Source: Macondimonas sp045864775 (GTDB lineage: Bacteria; Pseudomonadota; Gammaproteobacteria; UBA5335). Taken from it: a DNA stretch of 64,000 nucleotides. Positions 56,342 through 64,000 of this stretch are shown here, piece after piece. Within the stretch, counting starts at the first letter, position 1. Each line of letters starts with the position of its first letter. The stretch spans positions 1,203,648 to 1,267,647 of the forward strand of contig BTVR01000001.1 of the NCBI GenBank assembly GCA_045864775.1, given 5' to 3'. Below the pieces are notes generated by a model, which did not search any database, was not told the DNA's origin, and saw only the letters and a program-made list of their open reading frames with translations. Made by a program: the position numbers and the translations under genes.

Positions 56342-59300
56342 TCACTCCTGCTCCAGTTCGATGTTGATGCCCAGGGACCGGATTTCCTTCACCAACACGT
56401 TGAAGGACTCCGGCATGCCGGCCTCCATGCGATGGTCGCCGTCCACGATGTTTTTATACATCCGGGTGCGGCCCTGCACGTCGTCGGACTTCACGGTGAG
56501 CATCTCCTGCAAGGTGTAGGACGCCCCATAGGCTTCCAGTGCCCAGACCTCCATTTCCCCGAAGCGCTGGCCGCCGAATTGCGCCTTGCCGCCTAGGGGC
56601 TGCTGCGTCACCAGGCTGTAAGGTCCGGTCGATCGCGCATGCACCTTGTCATCCACCAGGTGATTGAGTTTCAGCATGTACATGTAGCCGACGGTCACCG
56701 GACGGGCGAATGCATCCCCGGTGCGGCCGTCGAACAGCTGCAACTGGCCGGATTCCGGCAACTCGGCGAGGCGCAGCATGGCCTTGATCTCGGATTCCTC
56801 GGCCCCGTCGAAGACAGGTGTGGCCATCGGTACGCCTGCGCGGAGATTCCGCGACAGCTCCAGCACTTCGGCATCGTCGAGCTCATCGAGCGCAACATGC
56901 TGCCGGCCGCTGCCGACCTTGTTGTACACCTGATCCAGGAAGGCCCGCAGTTCCCCGGCTCCGCGCTGCGCGTCGACCATGCGGCCGATCTTGAGCCCCA
57001 GACCCTTGGCCGCAAAGCCCAGGTGGGTTTCGAGTACCTGACCGATGTTCATGCGCGAGGGCACGCCCAGCGGGTTCAGCACGATATCGACCGGCGTGCC
57101 ATCGGCCATGTAGGGCATGTCTTCCACCGGCACGATCTGCGAAATGACGCCCTTGTTGCCATGACGCCCGGCCATCTTGTCGCCCGGCTGGATGCGACGC
57201 TTCACGGCCAGGAAAACCTTCACCATCTTGAGCACGCCCGGGGCGAGATCGTCGCCGGCCGTGATCTTGCGGCGCTTTTCCTCGAAACGTTGATCGAAGG
57301 CCTCGCGCTGCATACGCAGCTGCTCGGCCATGCGCTCGAGGCTGCGATTGGATTCTTCATCCTGCAACCGGATTTCGAACCACTTTTCGCGCACCAGATC
57401 GTCGAGATACTCCTCGCCGATGACGCTGCCCTTGCGAAAACCCTTGGGGCCGCCGTCGACGGTCTTGCCCAGCAGCAGGCGGCGCATGCGCGCGTAGGTG
57501 TCGTCCTCGAGGATGCGCAACTGATCGTTGAGGTCCTTGCGCACGGCCGCCAGTTCGGCCTTTTCGGTCGCCAAGGCGCGTTCGTCCTTCTCGACGCCGT
57601 CGCGCGTAAAGACGTGGACGTCGATCACGTGGCCATCCATGCCCGGCGGCACACGCAAGGACGTGTCCTTCACATCCGACGCCTTTTCGCCGAAGATCGC
57701 GCGCAGCAGCTTTTCTTCAGGCGTGAGCTGGGTTTCGCCCTTGGGCGTCACCTTGCCGACCAGGATGTCGCCGGCCTTCACTTCGGCGCCGATGAAGGCG
57801 ATGCCGGAATGATCCAGCTTCGCCAGTGCCGCTTCGCTCACATTGGGGATGTCGGCCGTGATCTCCTCCGAGCCCAGCTTGGTGTCCCGGGCCACGCAGG
57901 TCAGCTCTTCGATATGGATCGTGGTGAACCGGTCCTCTTCAACCAGTCGCTGCGAGATCAGGATCGAGTCTTCGAAGTTGTAGCCGTTCCAAGGCATGAA
58001 GGCCACGAGACAGTTTTGCCCCAGGGCCAGTTCCCCGAGATCGGTCGAGGGCCCGTCGGCCAGGACATCGCCGCGACTGATCACGTCGCCGGGCTTCACC
58101 AGCGGACGCTGGTTGATGCACGTGTTCTGGTTCGAACGCACGTACTTGATCAGATTGTAGATATCGACACCCGGCTCGCCAGCCTCGGTTTCCTCGTCGT
58201 TCACCCGCACCACGATGCGCGCGGCGTCGACCTTGTCGACCACGCCGCCGCGCCGCGCCTTGAGCGCCACGCCCGAATCGATGGCCACGGTGCGCTCCAT
58301 GCCGGTACCGACCAGCGGCTTCTCGGCGCGCAGTGTCGGCACGGCCTGACGCTGCATGTTCGAACCCATGAGCGCTCGGTTGGCGTCGTCGTGTTCCAGG
58401 AAAGGAATCAGGGAAGCCGCGACCGAGACCACCTGCCGCGGCGACACGTCCATGAAGTTCACTCGCGCCTTGGGCATCAGCGTGAATTCGTTCTGGAAAC
58501 GGCAGGACACCAGATCGTCGACCAGCCGATTGTCTTCATCCAGTCGCGCATTGGCCTGAGCAATCACATATCGCCCGTCCTCGATGGCCGAGAGATACTC
58601 CACCTCGTCGGTCACCCGCCCGTCGACCACCTTGCGGCAAGGGGTCTCAAGGAAACCATAGGCGTTGGTCCGCGCATAAACTGCCAGCGAGTTGATCAAG
58701 CCGATGTTCGGCCCTTCCGGCGTTTCGATCGGACAGACGCGGCCGTAGTGCGTCGGATGCACGTCGCGCACCTCGAAGCCCGCCCGCTCGCGCGTCAGGC
58801 CACCTGGCCCAAGCGCCGACACGCGCCGCTTGTGCGTCACTTCCGACAGCGGATTGTTCTGGTCCATGAACTGTGAGAGCTGCGAGGAACCGAAGAATTC
58901 CTTGATCGCCGCGGCCACAGGTTTGGCGTTGATGAGTTCCTGCGGCATCAGGCCTTCGCTTTCGGCCATCGACAAGCGTTCCTTGACTGCGCGCTCCACC
59001 CGGACAAGGCCGATGCGGAACACGTTTTCAGTCATTTCGCCAACCGAGCGGACGCGCCGATTGCCCAGGTGGTCGATGTCGTCGACCTGCCCATTGCCGT
59101 TGCGGATATCAATCAGCACACGAACGACGTCGACGATGTCGTCCTGGCTCAGCGTCCCCGGCCCGGTGATCGCGTCCCGGCCCAGACGCCGGTTGAATTT
59201 CATCCGGCCGACCGCCGACAGATCGTAACGGTCGAAGGAGAAGAAGAGATTCTGGAACAGCGCCTCGGCCGCTTCCTTGGTGGGGGGCTCGCCCGGACGC

Positions 59301-60427
59301 ATCATCCGGTAGATTTCCACCAGCGCCTCGAGCTGGGTCGCCGTCGAATCGGCCCGCAGTGTGCTGGAAATGTAGGGGCCGCGATCGAGATCGTTGACGT
59401 ACAGCGCCCGCAATTCGGCGACGCCAGCGGCGCGCAGCGCCGACACCTGCGCGGCCGTAAGTTCATCGTTGGCGCGAACCAGCAGCTCGCCGGTTTCCGT
59501 GTCGACCACATCGTGCGCCGCGATCTTGCCGATCAAATATTCGGCAGGCACCACGAGTCGATCCAGACCGGCCTTCTCCAGTTCGCGAATATGCCGCGCA
59601 GTGACACGCCGGCCCTCTTCCACCAGCACCTGATCGCCGATGCGGATGTCGAAGCTCGCCAGCTCGCCGCGCAGGCGTTCCGGTACGAGATCGAGCAAGA
59701 CCTCATCACCCGCCAGACGAAAGACGTTGTGGTCGAAGAACAGCTCCAGCATCTGCCGGGGCTCCATGCCCAGCGCGCGCAGCAGGATCGTCACCGGCAG
59801 CTTGCGGCGCCGGTCGATGCGTGCGTAGAGCAGATCCTTGGCGTCGAATTCGAAATCGAGCCAAGACCCGCGGTAGGGAATGATGCGGGCGGAATAAAGA
59901 ACCTTGCCGGAAGAATGCGTCTTGCCGCGATCGTGGTCGAAGAACACCCCAGGCGAGCGATGCATCTGCGAGACGATGACCCGCTCCGTACCATTGATCA
60001 CGAAGGTGCCGTTCTCGGTCATGAGCGGCAACTCGCCCATGTAGACTTCCTGCTCCTTGATCTCCTTCGGGTGTTTATTGGAGGCCGGGCTGTCCTTGTC
60101 GAACAGCACCAGACGTACCTTGACCCGCAGCGGTGCCGAATAGGTGATGCCGCGCTGCTGGCATTCCTTGATGTCGAAGGCCGGTTCGCCGAGCCGGTAG
60201 TCGACATACTCCAGGCGCGCATTGCCGGAATAACTCTCGATCGGAAAGACAGTGTTCAGCGCCGCATGGATCCCGCGGTCCTGACGCCCGGTCGCCGCGA
60301 CGTCGAGTTGCAGGAATTCCCGATAGGAATCGAGCTGGATCGACAGCAGGTACGGCACGTCCTGCACCGTCGGCAGCTTGGCGAAGTCCTTGCGGAAGCG
60401 CTTCTTTTCGGTGAACGAGTAAGGCAT
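56342..60427 (-). CDS. rpoB: RNA polymerase beta subunit
   Basis: 1,361 aa (E. coli 1,342). Seen: the rifampicin pocket FGSSQLSQFMDQNNPLSEVT followed by THKRRVSALGPGG, with all common resistance positions (the Q, D, H and S residues) unchanged, so rifampicin sensitivity is predicted. Further on are the RVCPIETPEGPNIGLIN stretch, KMAGRHGNKGVIS, and the C-terminal clamp part. It is separated from rplL by a spacer with a terminator-like hairpin. Confidence 0.99.
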   Translation of the reverse strand: MPYSFTEKKRFRKDFAKLPTVQDVPYLLSIQLDSYREFLQLDVAATGRQDRGIHAALNTVFPIESYSGNARLEYVDYRLGEPAFDIKECQQRGITYSAPLRVKVRLVLFDKDSPASNKHPKEIKEQEVYMGELPLMTENGTFVINGTERVIVSQMHRSPGVFFDHDRGKTHSSGKVLYSARIIPYRGSWLDFEFDAKDLLYARIDRRRKLPVTILLRALGMEPRQMLELFFDHNVFRLAGDEVLLDLVPERLRGELASFDIRIGDQVLVEEGRRVTARHIRELEKAGLDRLVVPAEYLIGKIAAHDVVDTETGELLVRANDELTAAQVSALRAAGVAELRALYVNDLDRGPYISSTLRADSTATQLEALVEIYRMMRPGEPPTKEAAEALFQNLFFSFDRYDLSAVGRMKFNRRLGRDAITGPGTLSQDDIVDVVRVLIDIRNGNGQVDDIDHLGNRRVRSVGEMTENVFRIGLVRVERAVKERLSMAESEGLMPQELINAKPVAAAIKEFFGSSQLSQFMDQNNPLSEVTHKRRVSALGPGGLTRERAGFEVRDVHPTHYGRVCPIETPEGPNIGLINSLAVYARTNAYGFLETPCRKVVDGRVTDEVEYLSAIEDGRYVIAQANARLDEDNRLVDDLVSCRFQNEFTLMPKARVNFMDVSPRQVVSVAASLIPFLEHDDANRALMGSNMQRQAVPTLRAEKPLVGTGMERTVAIDSGVALKARRGGVVDKVDAARIVVRVNDEETEAGEPGVDIYNLIKYVRSNQNTCINQRPLVKPGDVISRGDVLADGPSTDLGELALGQNCLVAFMPWNGYNFEDSILISQRLVEEDRFTTIHIEELTCVARDTKLGSEEITADIPNVSEAALAKLDHSGIAFIGAEVKAGDILVGKVTPKGETQLTPEEKLLRAIFGEKASDVKDTSLRVPPGMDGHVIDVHVFTRDGVEKDERALATEKAELAAVRKDLNDQLRILEDDTYARMRRLLLGKTVDGGPKGFRKGSVIGEEYLDDLVREKWFEIRLQDEESNRSLERMAEQLRMQREAFDQRFEEKRRKITAGDDLAPGVLKMVKVFLAVKRRIQPGDKMAGRHGNKGVISQIVPVEDMPYMADGTPVDIVLNPLGVPSRMNIGQVLETHLGFAAKGLGLKIGRMVDAQRGAGELRAFLDQVYNKVGSGRQHVALDELDDAEVLELSRNLRAGVPMATPVFDGAEESEIKAMLRLAELPESGQLQLFDGRTGDAFARPVTVGYMYMLKLNHLVDDKVHARSTGPYSLVTQQPLGGKAQFGGQRFGEMEVWALEAYGASYTLQEMLTVKSDDVQGRTRMYKNIVDGDHRMEAGMPESFNVLVKEIRSLGINIELEQE

Positions 60428-60522
60428 GGAGTTATCCCTCGGCGTCTCTATCGGCCTGCTGGGAAAGCCAGCGTATCCCTAAGGTGCGAAAAAATTCGGC
60501 TTGCTCGTGGTGACGGCAAGCA

Positions 60523-60551
60523 AAACAAGGCCGGCGGCAAGGCCGCCAGCC
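60523..60551 (-). terminator. Attenuator-like hairpin between rplL and rpoB
   Basis: Minus strand: a stem of about ten pairs with one G-T pair (GGCTGGCGGC / GCCGCCGGCC, plus-strand 60529-60551) followed by TTGTTTTG. Known: E. coli carries a partial terminator and an RNase III site here that reduce rpoBC output relative to L7/L12. A second small stem (GCTTGC/GCAAGC, 60499-60521) follows and may be a processing site. Confidence 0.68.
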
Positions 60552-60590
60552 CCATATCATCCGTGTCTTCCGTTCGGAACGACAAGGCGA

Positions 60591-60977
60591 TTACTTGATC
60601 TCGGCCGAAGCGCCGGCTTCTTCCAGCTGCTTCTTGATGTCGTCGGCCTCGGCCTTGGGAATCGCTTCCTTGATGGTGGCCGGAACGGCTTCCACCAGAT
60701 CCTTGGCTTCCTTCAGACCCAGGCCCGTGATGGCACGAACGACCTTGATCACGTTGACCTTGTTGGCACCGAAACTGGTCATGATCACGTTGAACTCGGT
60801 CTGCTCCTCGACGACTTCGGCGGCAGCACCGGCGCCAGCGCCGGCCATGGGCATGGCGGCAACGGCAGCGGCAGCAGAGACGCCAAACTTTTCTTCCATC
60901 GCGGAAATGAGGTCCACGATTTCGAGCACCGTCATGTTGCTGATGGTGTCGAGAATTTCCTCTTTGGAAACGGCCAT
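60591..60977 (-). CDS. rplL: 50S ribosomal protein L7/L12
   Basis: 128 aa, forms dimers on L10 and recruits elongation factors. Seen: an N-terminal dimerisation helix, the Ala/Gly-rich hinge, then KVNVIKVVRAITGLGLKEAK and LVEAVPATIKE, the factor-binding domain. It lies between rplJ and rpoB, with a 66-base spacer to rplJ. Confidence 0.99.
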   Translation of the reverse strand: MAVSKEEILDTISNMTVLEIVDLISAMEEKFGVSAAAAVAAMPMAGAGAGAAAEVVEEQTEFNVIMTSFGANKVNVIKVVRAITGLGLKEAKDLVEAVPATIKEAIPKAEADDIKKQLEEAGASAEIK

Positions 60978-61043
60978 TTAATCTACTCCTAAAAAATTTC
61001 AATCAATCCCGAGAGCGGGCTTTGACCAGGCTGAATGGATGAA

Positions 61044-61571
61044 TCAGGCGGCCTGCTTCTGGTCGCGCACCGCAGCGAAGGTCCGGGCCAGCTTGGCGAC
61101 CGGTTCGTTGACGGTACGGACAAATTTCTCGATTGGCGCCTTCATGACGCCCATGAGCATGGCGATCGCCTGATCACGGGTGGGAAGGTTGGCAACGCGG
61201 TCGACGTCGGTGCCATCCAGCACTTGCCCTGTGATGGCAACAGCCTTGATCTGAAACTTGTCGTGCGACTTGGCAAAGTCCTTGAACAGGCGCGCTGCCG
61301 CGCCGGGATCCTGCATGGAAAAGCCCAGCACCAGCGGCCCGACGAGGCGGTCACCCAAAGGGGCAAAATTCGTCCCTTCCAGTGCACGGCGCGCGAGCGT
61401 GTTCTTGACCACACGCAGGTAAACCTGATCCTTGCGCGCCTTGACGCGCAAATCATCCAGTTCCGCGACCTTCAGCCCCCGATACTCGGCGGCGATCACG
61501 GAATGGGCCTGGGCAGCCACTCCATTGACCTCGGAAACCAAGGCCACCTTGCCTTCCAGCTTGAGCGGCAT
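61044..61571 (-). CDS. rplJ: 50S ribosomal protein L10
   Basis: 175 aa, base of the stalk that carries L7/L12, and the translational repressor of its own operon. Seen: MPLKLEGKVALVSEVNGVA, VAEYRGLKVAELDDLRVK-type region and VVKNTLARRALEG. ATG 61571 follows AGGAGG closely; the open frame extends upstream without homology. Preceded by the L10 leader RNA. Confidence 0.97.
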   Translation of the reverse strand: MPLKLEGKVALVSEVNGVAAQAHSVIAAEYRGLKVAELDDLRVKARKDQVYLRVVKNTLARRALEGTNFAPLGDRLVGPLVLGFSMQDPGAAARLFKDFAKSHDKFQIKAVAITGQVLDGTDVDRVANLPTRDQAIAMLMGVMKAPIEKFVRTVNEPVAKLARTFAAVRDQKQAA

Positions 61572-61659
61572 ACGTACCTCCTGACTCGGGCACACGTGCC
61601 CGGCATATCACCAACGAACCAGCGTCCCTGCCGATCCGCATCCTCTACGATGCCCAGCC

Positions 61660-61755
61660 AGGCGGACCTGTACGGGATCATCGTCTGCGCAGGCCGGTTT
61701 CCCATTAAGAGGCATGCTCTCCAGAGCACGCCTCACCTGCGGTCTTTGACGCCCG
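61660..61755 (-). promoter_or_regulatory. L10 leader (autoregulatory mRNA element before rplJ)
   Basis: On the minus strand the spacer contains CAAAGACCGCAGGTG (plus-strand 61734-61748), then CTTAAT, then CCTGCGCAGACG (61682-61693). These are the conserved boxes of the proteobacterial L10 leader, which folds into a kink-turn-containing structure bound by L10-(L12)4. Binding represses translation of rplJ and rplL. The element lies between rplA and the rplJ ribosome-binding site; the edges are approximate. Confidence 0.85.
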
Positions 61756-61791
61756 CCTTGCGGCGGCTGACAAAATTGCTGTCCGACCGCC

Positions 61792-62487
61792 TCAGACGGC
61801 CAGACTTGCCTGATCCACGCCGACCCCCGGACCCATGGTCGAGGACACGGTGATGCGTTTCAGATAAATACCCTTGGCGGTCGCGGGCTTGGCCTTTTGC
61901 AGATCGACCAGCAGCGCCTGCAGATTCTCGCGCAGCGCCTGCACCTCGAAATCCGACTTGCCGATGCTGCAATGGATGATGCCGGTCTTGTCCGTCCGGT
62001 AGCGCACCTGGCCGCCCTTGGCGTTGCGGACGGCGCCGGCCACATCCGGCGTCACCGTGCCAACCTTGGGGTTGGGCATCAGACCGCGCGGCCCGAGAAT
62101 AGGACCAAGCTGGCCCACCACGCGCATCGCATCGGGACTCGCGATCACCACGTCGAAATCCATCTGCCCGGCCTTGACCTGTTCAGCCAGATCTTCGAAA
62201 CCGATCACATCCGCCCCGGCTTCGCGTGCGGCGTCCGCATTGGCGCCCTGCGCGAATACCGCCACGCGCACCGTCTTGCCGGTACCGTTAGGGAGCACGG
62301 TCGCGCCGCGCACGACCTGATCGGATTTGCGCGGATCCACCCCCAGATTCACGGCGACATCCACCGACTCGAGGAACTTGGCGCTGGCGCATTCCTTGAT
62401 CAGCGAGAGGGCCTCGTCGATCGCATACGACTTGCCGGGCTGGATCTTGGCCTTGATCGCCTGCATCCGCTTGCCTACGTTCGCCAT
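61792..62487 (-). CDS. rplA: 50S ribosomal protein L1
   Basis: 231 aa, mobile stalk near the E site; in E. coli it represses the L11 operon. Seen: KFLESVDVAVNLGVDPRKSD, VLPNGTGKTVRVAVFAQG, GPILGPRGLMPNPKVGTVT and KGIYLKRITVSSTMGPG. It starts two bases after the rplK stop, the usual rplKA pair. Confidence 0.98.
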   Translation of the reverse strand: MANVGKRMQAIKAKIQPGKSYAIDEALSLIKECASAKFLESVDVAVNLGVDPRKSDQVVRGATVLPNGTGKTVRVAVFAQGANADAAREAGADVIGFEDLAEQVKAGQMDFDVVIASPDAMRVVGQLGPILGPRGLMPNPKVGTVTPDVAGAVRNAKGGQVRYRTDKTGIIHCSIGKSDFEVQALRENLQALLVDLQKAKPATAKGIYLKRITVSSTMGPGVGVDQASLAV

Positions 62488-62488
62488 G

Positions 62489-62920
62489 TCAGACTCCCTC
62501 CACTTCCAGGCCCATGCTGCGCGCGCTGCCGGCGATGGTTCGCACGGCGGCGTCCAGGCTGGCCGCGGTCAGATCGGGGCTCTTGGCCTTGGCGATCTCT
62601 TCGATCTGCTCGCGCGTCACCTTGCCGACCTTGTTGGTGTGCGGCACGGCGCTGCCCTTGGGGATTCCCGCCGCCTTCTTGAGCAGCACGCTCGCCGGAG
62701 GGGTCTTGGTGATGAAGGTGAAGCTGCGGTCGGAATAGACCGTGATGACCACCGGCAAGGGGAGGCCCGGCTCGACATTCTGGGTCTGCGCGTTGAACGC
62801 CTTGCAGAACTCCATGATGTTGACGCCGCGCTGACCCAGCGCGGGGCCGATCGGCGGGCTCGGGTTGGCCTTGCCGGCCGGCACCTGCAGCTTGATGTAG
62901 GAATCGATCTTCTTTGCCAT
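62489..62920 (-). CDS. rplK: 50S ribosomal protein L11
   Basis: 143 aa, GTPase-associated centre; site of thiostrepton action and needed for RelA activation. Seen: SYIKLQVPAGKANPSPPIGP and ALGQRGVNIMEFCKAFNAQT, then the rRNA-binding domain with PPASVLLKKAAGIPKGS and a SARSMGLEVEG end. Confidence 0.99.
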   Translation of the reverse strand: MAKKIDSYIKLQVPAGKANPSPPIGPALGQRGVNIMEFCKAFNAQTQNVEPGLPLPVVITVYSDRSFTFITKTPPASVLLKKAAGIPKGSAVPHTNKVGKVTREQIEEIAKAKSPDLTAASLDAAVRTIAGSARSMGLEVEGV

Positions 62921-62976
62921 GATTGCCTCTCGGGTTCAAACGCCTCGCGGCTCCCCGCTCGTGCCCGAGCCGTTGC

Positions 62977-63510
62977 TCAGGTTTTTTCGACTTGGGAGAA
63001 TTCCAGATCGACCGGCGTGGAGCGACCGAAGATGGTCACGCTCACACGCAGGCGGTTCTTGTCGTAGTTGACATCTTCGACCGTGCCATTGAAGTCGTTG
63101 AACGGCCCATCGGTCACCCGCACGAGTTCGCCCGGCTCGAACAGGATCTTGGGACGCGGCTTCTCGGCGCCCTCCCGGATGCGATCGAGGATACGGTCGG
63201 CCTCCCGATCGGTGATCGGGGCTGGGCGATCCTTGGTGCCGCCGATGAATCCCAGCACCTTGGGTACTTCCTTCACCAGATGCCAGGTCGCGTCATCAAG
63301 CTCCATCTGGACCAGCACATACCCCGGAAAGAACTTGCGCTCACTCCTGCGCTTCTGTCCTTCGCGCATCTCGATCACTTCCTCGGTCGGCACCAGGATC
63401 TCGCCAAAGCGATCCTGCAAGCCTCCGCGACGAACATGCTCCTCGAGCGATCGCTTGACCTGATGTTCGAAGCCCGAATAGGCCTGTACCACATACCAGC
63501 GCATCGCCAT
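62977..63510 (-). CDS. nusG: Transcription termination/antitermination protein NusG
   Basis: 177 aa (E. coli 181). The NGN domain begins MRWYVVQAYSGFEHQVKRSL, with RKFFPGYVLVQMELDD, and binds the polymerase clamp. The C-terminal KOW domain, GELVRVTDGPFNDFNGTVED, contacts Rho or S10. Start ATG 63510; ATG 63504 is a close alternative. It is coupled to secE, whose stop is two bases upstream. Confidence 0.98.
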   Translation of the reverse strand: MAMRWYVVQAYSGFEHQVKRSLEEHVRRGGLQDRFGEILVPTEEVIEMREGQKRRSERKFFPGYVLVQMELDDATWHLVKEVPKVLGFIGGTKDRPAPITDREADRILDRIREGAEKPRPKILFEPGELVRVTDGPFNDFNGTVEDVNYDKNRLRVSVTIFGRSTPVDLEFSQVEKT

Positions 63511-63512
63511 GC

Positions 63513-63905
63513 TCACGCCCCCATGCCGGTCAGGCGACGCAGGATGAAGCCGAGCAACCAGTCCACCATCCAGAGCATGACGCCCATCAGCAACACCATA
63601 CCCATCACGACCAACGTGGTTTGCATCGTTTCGGCGCGGGTCGGCCACACCACCTTGCGGGCCTCGCGAACGGCATCGCGTACGCCCGAGGCAAGCCGAC
63701 CCCCCAGATGGGTCTGACCGCCAACGAACAAGGCGGCGCCGACGAAGACCAGAAAGATCAGAATGCGAAAAATCAGCAGCCACTGTGGAAAATAGTAGAA
63801 ACCCACCATGCCGGCGCCCACCAAGGCGGCCGCGGCCAACCACTTGGCGGATTCCACGGCGCGATTGGGCGATTCCGCTTCGACGTTCATCGAATGACTC
63901 GACAT
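63513..63905 (-). CDS. secE: Protein translocase subunit SecE
   Basis: 130 aa, clamps the SecY channel. Seen: two hydrophobic segments in the first half, then the conserved amphipathic stretch EARKVVWPTRAETMQTTLVV leading into the last membrane segment, as in three-segment E. coli SecE. Start uncertain: ATG 63905 or ATG 63890; neither has a strong ribosome-binding site. Confidence 0.96.
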   Translation of the reverse strand: MSSHSMNVEAESPNRAVESAKWLAAAALVGAGMVGFYYFPQWLLIFRILIFLVFVGAALFVGGQTHLGGRLASGVRDAVREARKVVWPTRAETMQTTLVVMGMVLLMGVMLWMVDWLLGFILRRLTGMGA

Positions 63906-63945
63906 GCTTCGGGCACCATTGCGTCCACGACTGCAAGTTTTAAGA

Positions 63946-64000
63946 TGGCAGGCCAGGAGGGACTCGAACCCCCAACCCCCGGTTTTGGAGACCGGTGCTC
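63946..64000 (-). tRNA. tRNA-Trp (CCA anticodon), 5' part outside the window
   Basis: The 3' 55 bases are visible on the minus strand: D-stem end GAGC, anticodon stem-loop CCGGT-CTCCAAA-ACCGG with anticodon CCA, variable region, T arm with GTTCGAGTC, and an encoded CCA end at 63946-63948. tRNA-Trp directly before secE-nusG is the usual arrangement in Proteobacteria. The acceptor 5' strand lies beyond base 64000. Confidence 0.96.

Noticed and set aside
56639..58876. A 745-codon plus-strand frame opposite rpoB, with similar ones opposite rpoC
   Set aside because: Codon bias of rpoB and rpoC leaves the opposite strand open; no ribosome-binding site or recognisable domain.

Overview
The window is high-GC DNA from a gammaproteobacterium, judged mainly by its second half: an unbroken tRNA-Trp–secE–nusG–rplKAJL–rpoBC–str–S10–spc–alpha ribosomal superblock, all on the minus strand, in the contiguous arrangement found in pseudomonad-like and sulfur-oxidising Gammaproteobacteria. 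The genus cannot be fixed from sequence alone. A sulfur chemolithotroph is a reasonable guess, because sulfur-group chemistry recurs (APS reductase fused to UDP-sulfoquinovose synthase, and a PAPS sulfotransferase), but it is only a guess.

Bases 1-23,800 (plus strand) are a surface-glycan locus that has been heavily remodelled. It opens with one reading frame joining a complete CysH-type APS reductase to a complete SqdB UDP-sulfoquinovose synthase. Then come two FkbM and two other methyltransferases, a Wzx flippase, a Wzy/WaaL-type polymerase or ligase, several GT-B glycosyltransferases (one WcaI-like), Gmd and Fcl for GDP-L-fucose, and a further extended SDR. Many of these genes overlap by ATGA or GTGA, so they look translationally coupled. 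Taken together they predict an exported glycan that could carry sulfoquinovose, fucose and methylated sugars.

The locus is scarred. There is an IS5-type transposase relic at 9.7-10.3 kb, an intact IS256-family element with an 8-bp target duplication at 11.18-12.50 kb, and a truncated family 2 glycosyltransferase. A cluster of toxin-antitoxin modules lies at 15.9-18.0 kb (PIN/Phd, MntA/HepT, BrnT/HTH), and a second broken Phd/PIN pair at 21 kb. A dispersed repeat of about 36 bp lies at most of these junctions, and one copy marks the point where hepT stops and a brnT fragment begins.

Bases 23,975-33,930 are ordinary chromosome: lgt-thyA-folA, a bidirectional terminator, then a minus-strand lipoprotein, SRPBCC protein, sulfotransferase and small hypothetical protein. 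After these come a plus-strand pair of peptidoglycan enzymes (YcbB-like L,D-transpeptidase and M15 peptidase with an EF-hand-like insert), a GNAT-nitrilase fusion, and a beta-carbonic anhydrase on the minus strand.

Bases 34,000-64,000 are the transcription and translation block. Visible control elements are an L10 leader before rplJ, a terminator-like hairpin between rplL and rpoB, a strong terminator after rpoC, a near-consensus sigma70 promoter before rpsL, and a terminator after rplQ.

The most unusual item is the CysH-SqdB fusion: the enzyme that makes sulfite is physically joined to the enzyme that fixes sulfite onto UDP-glucose.
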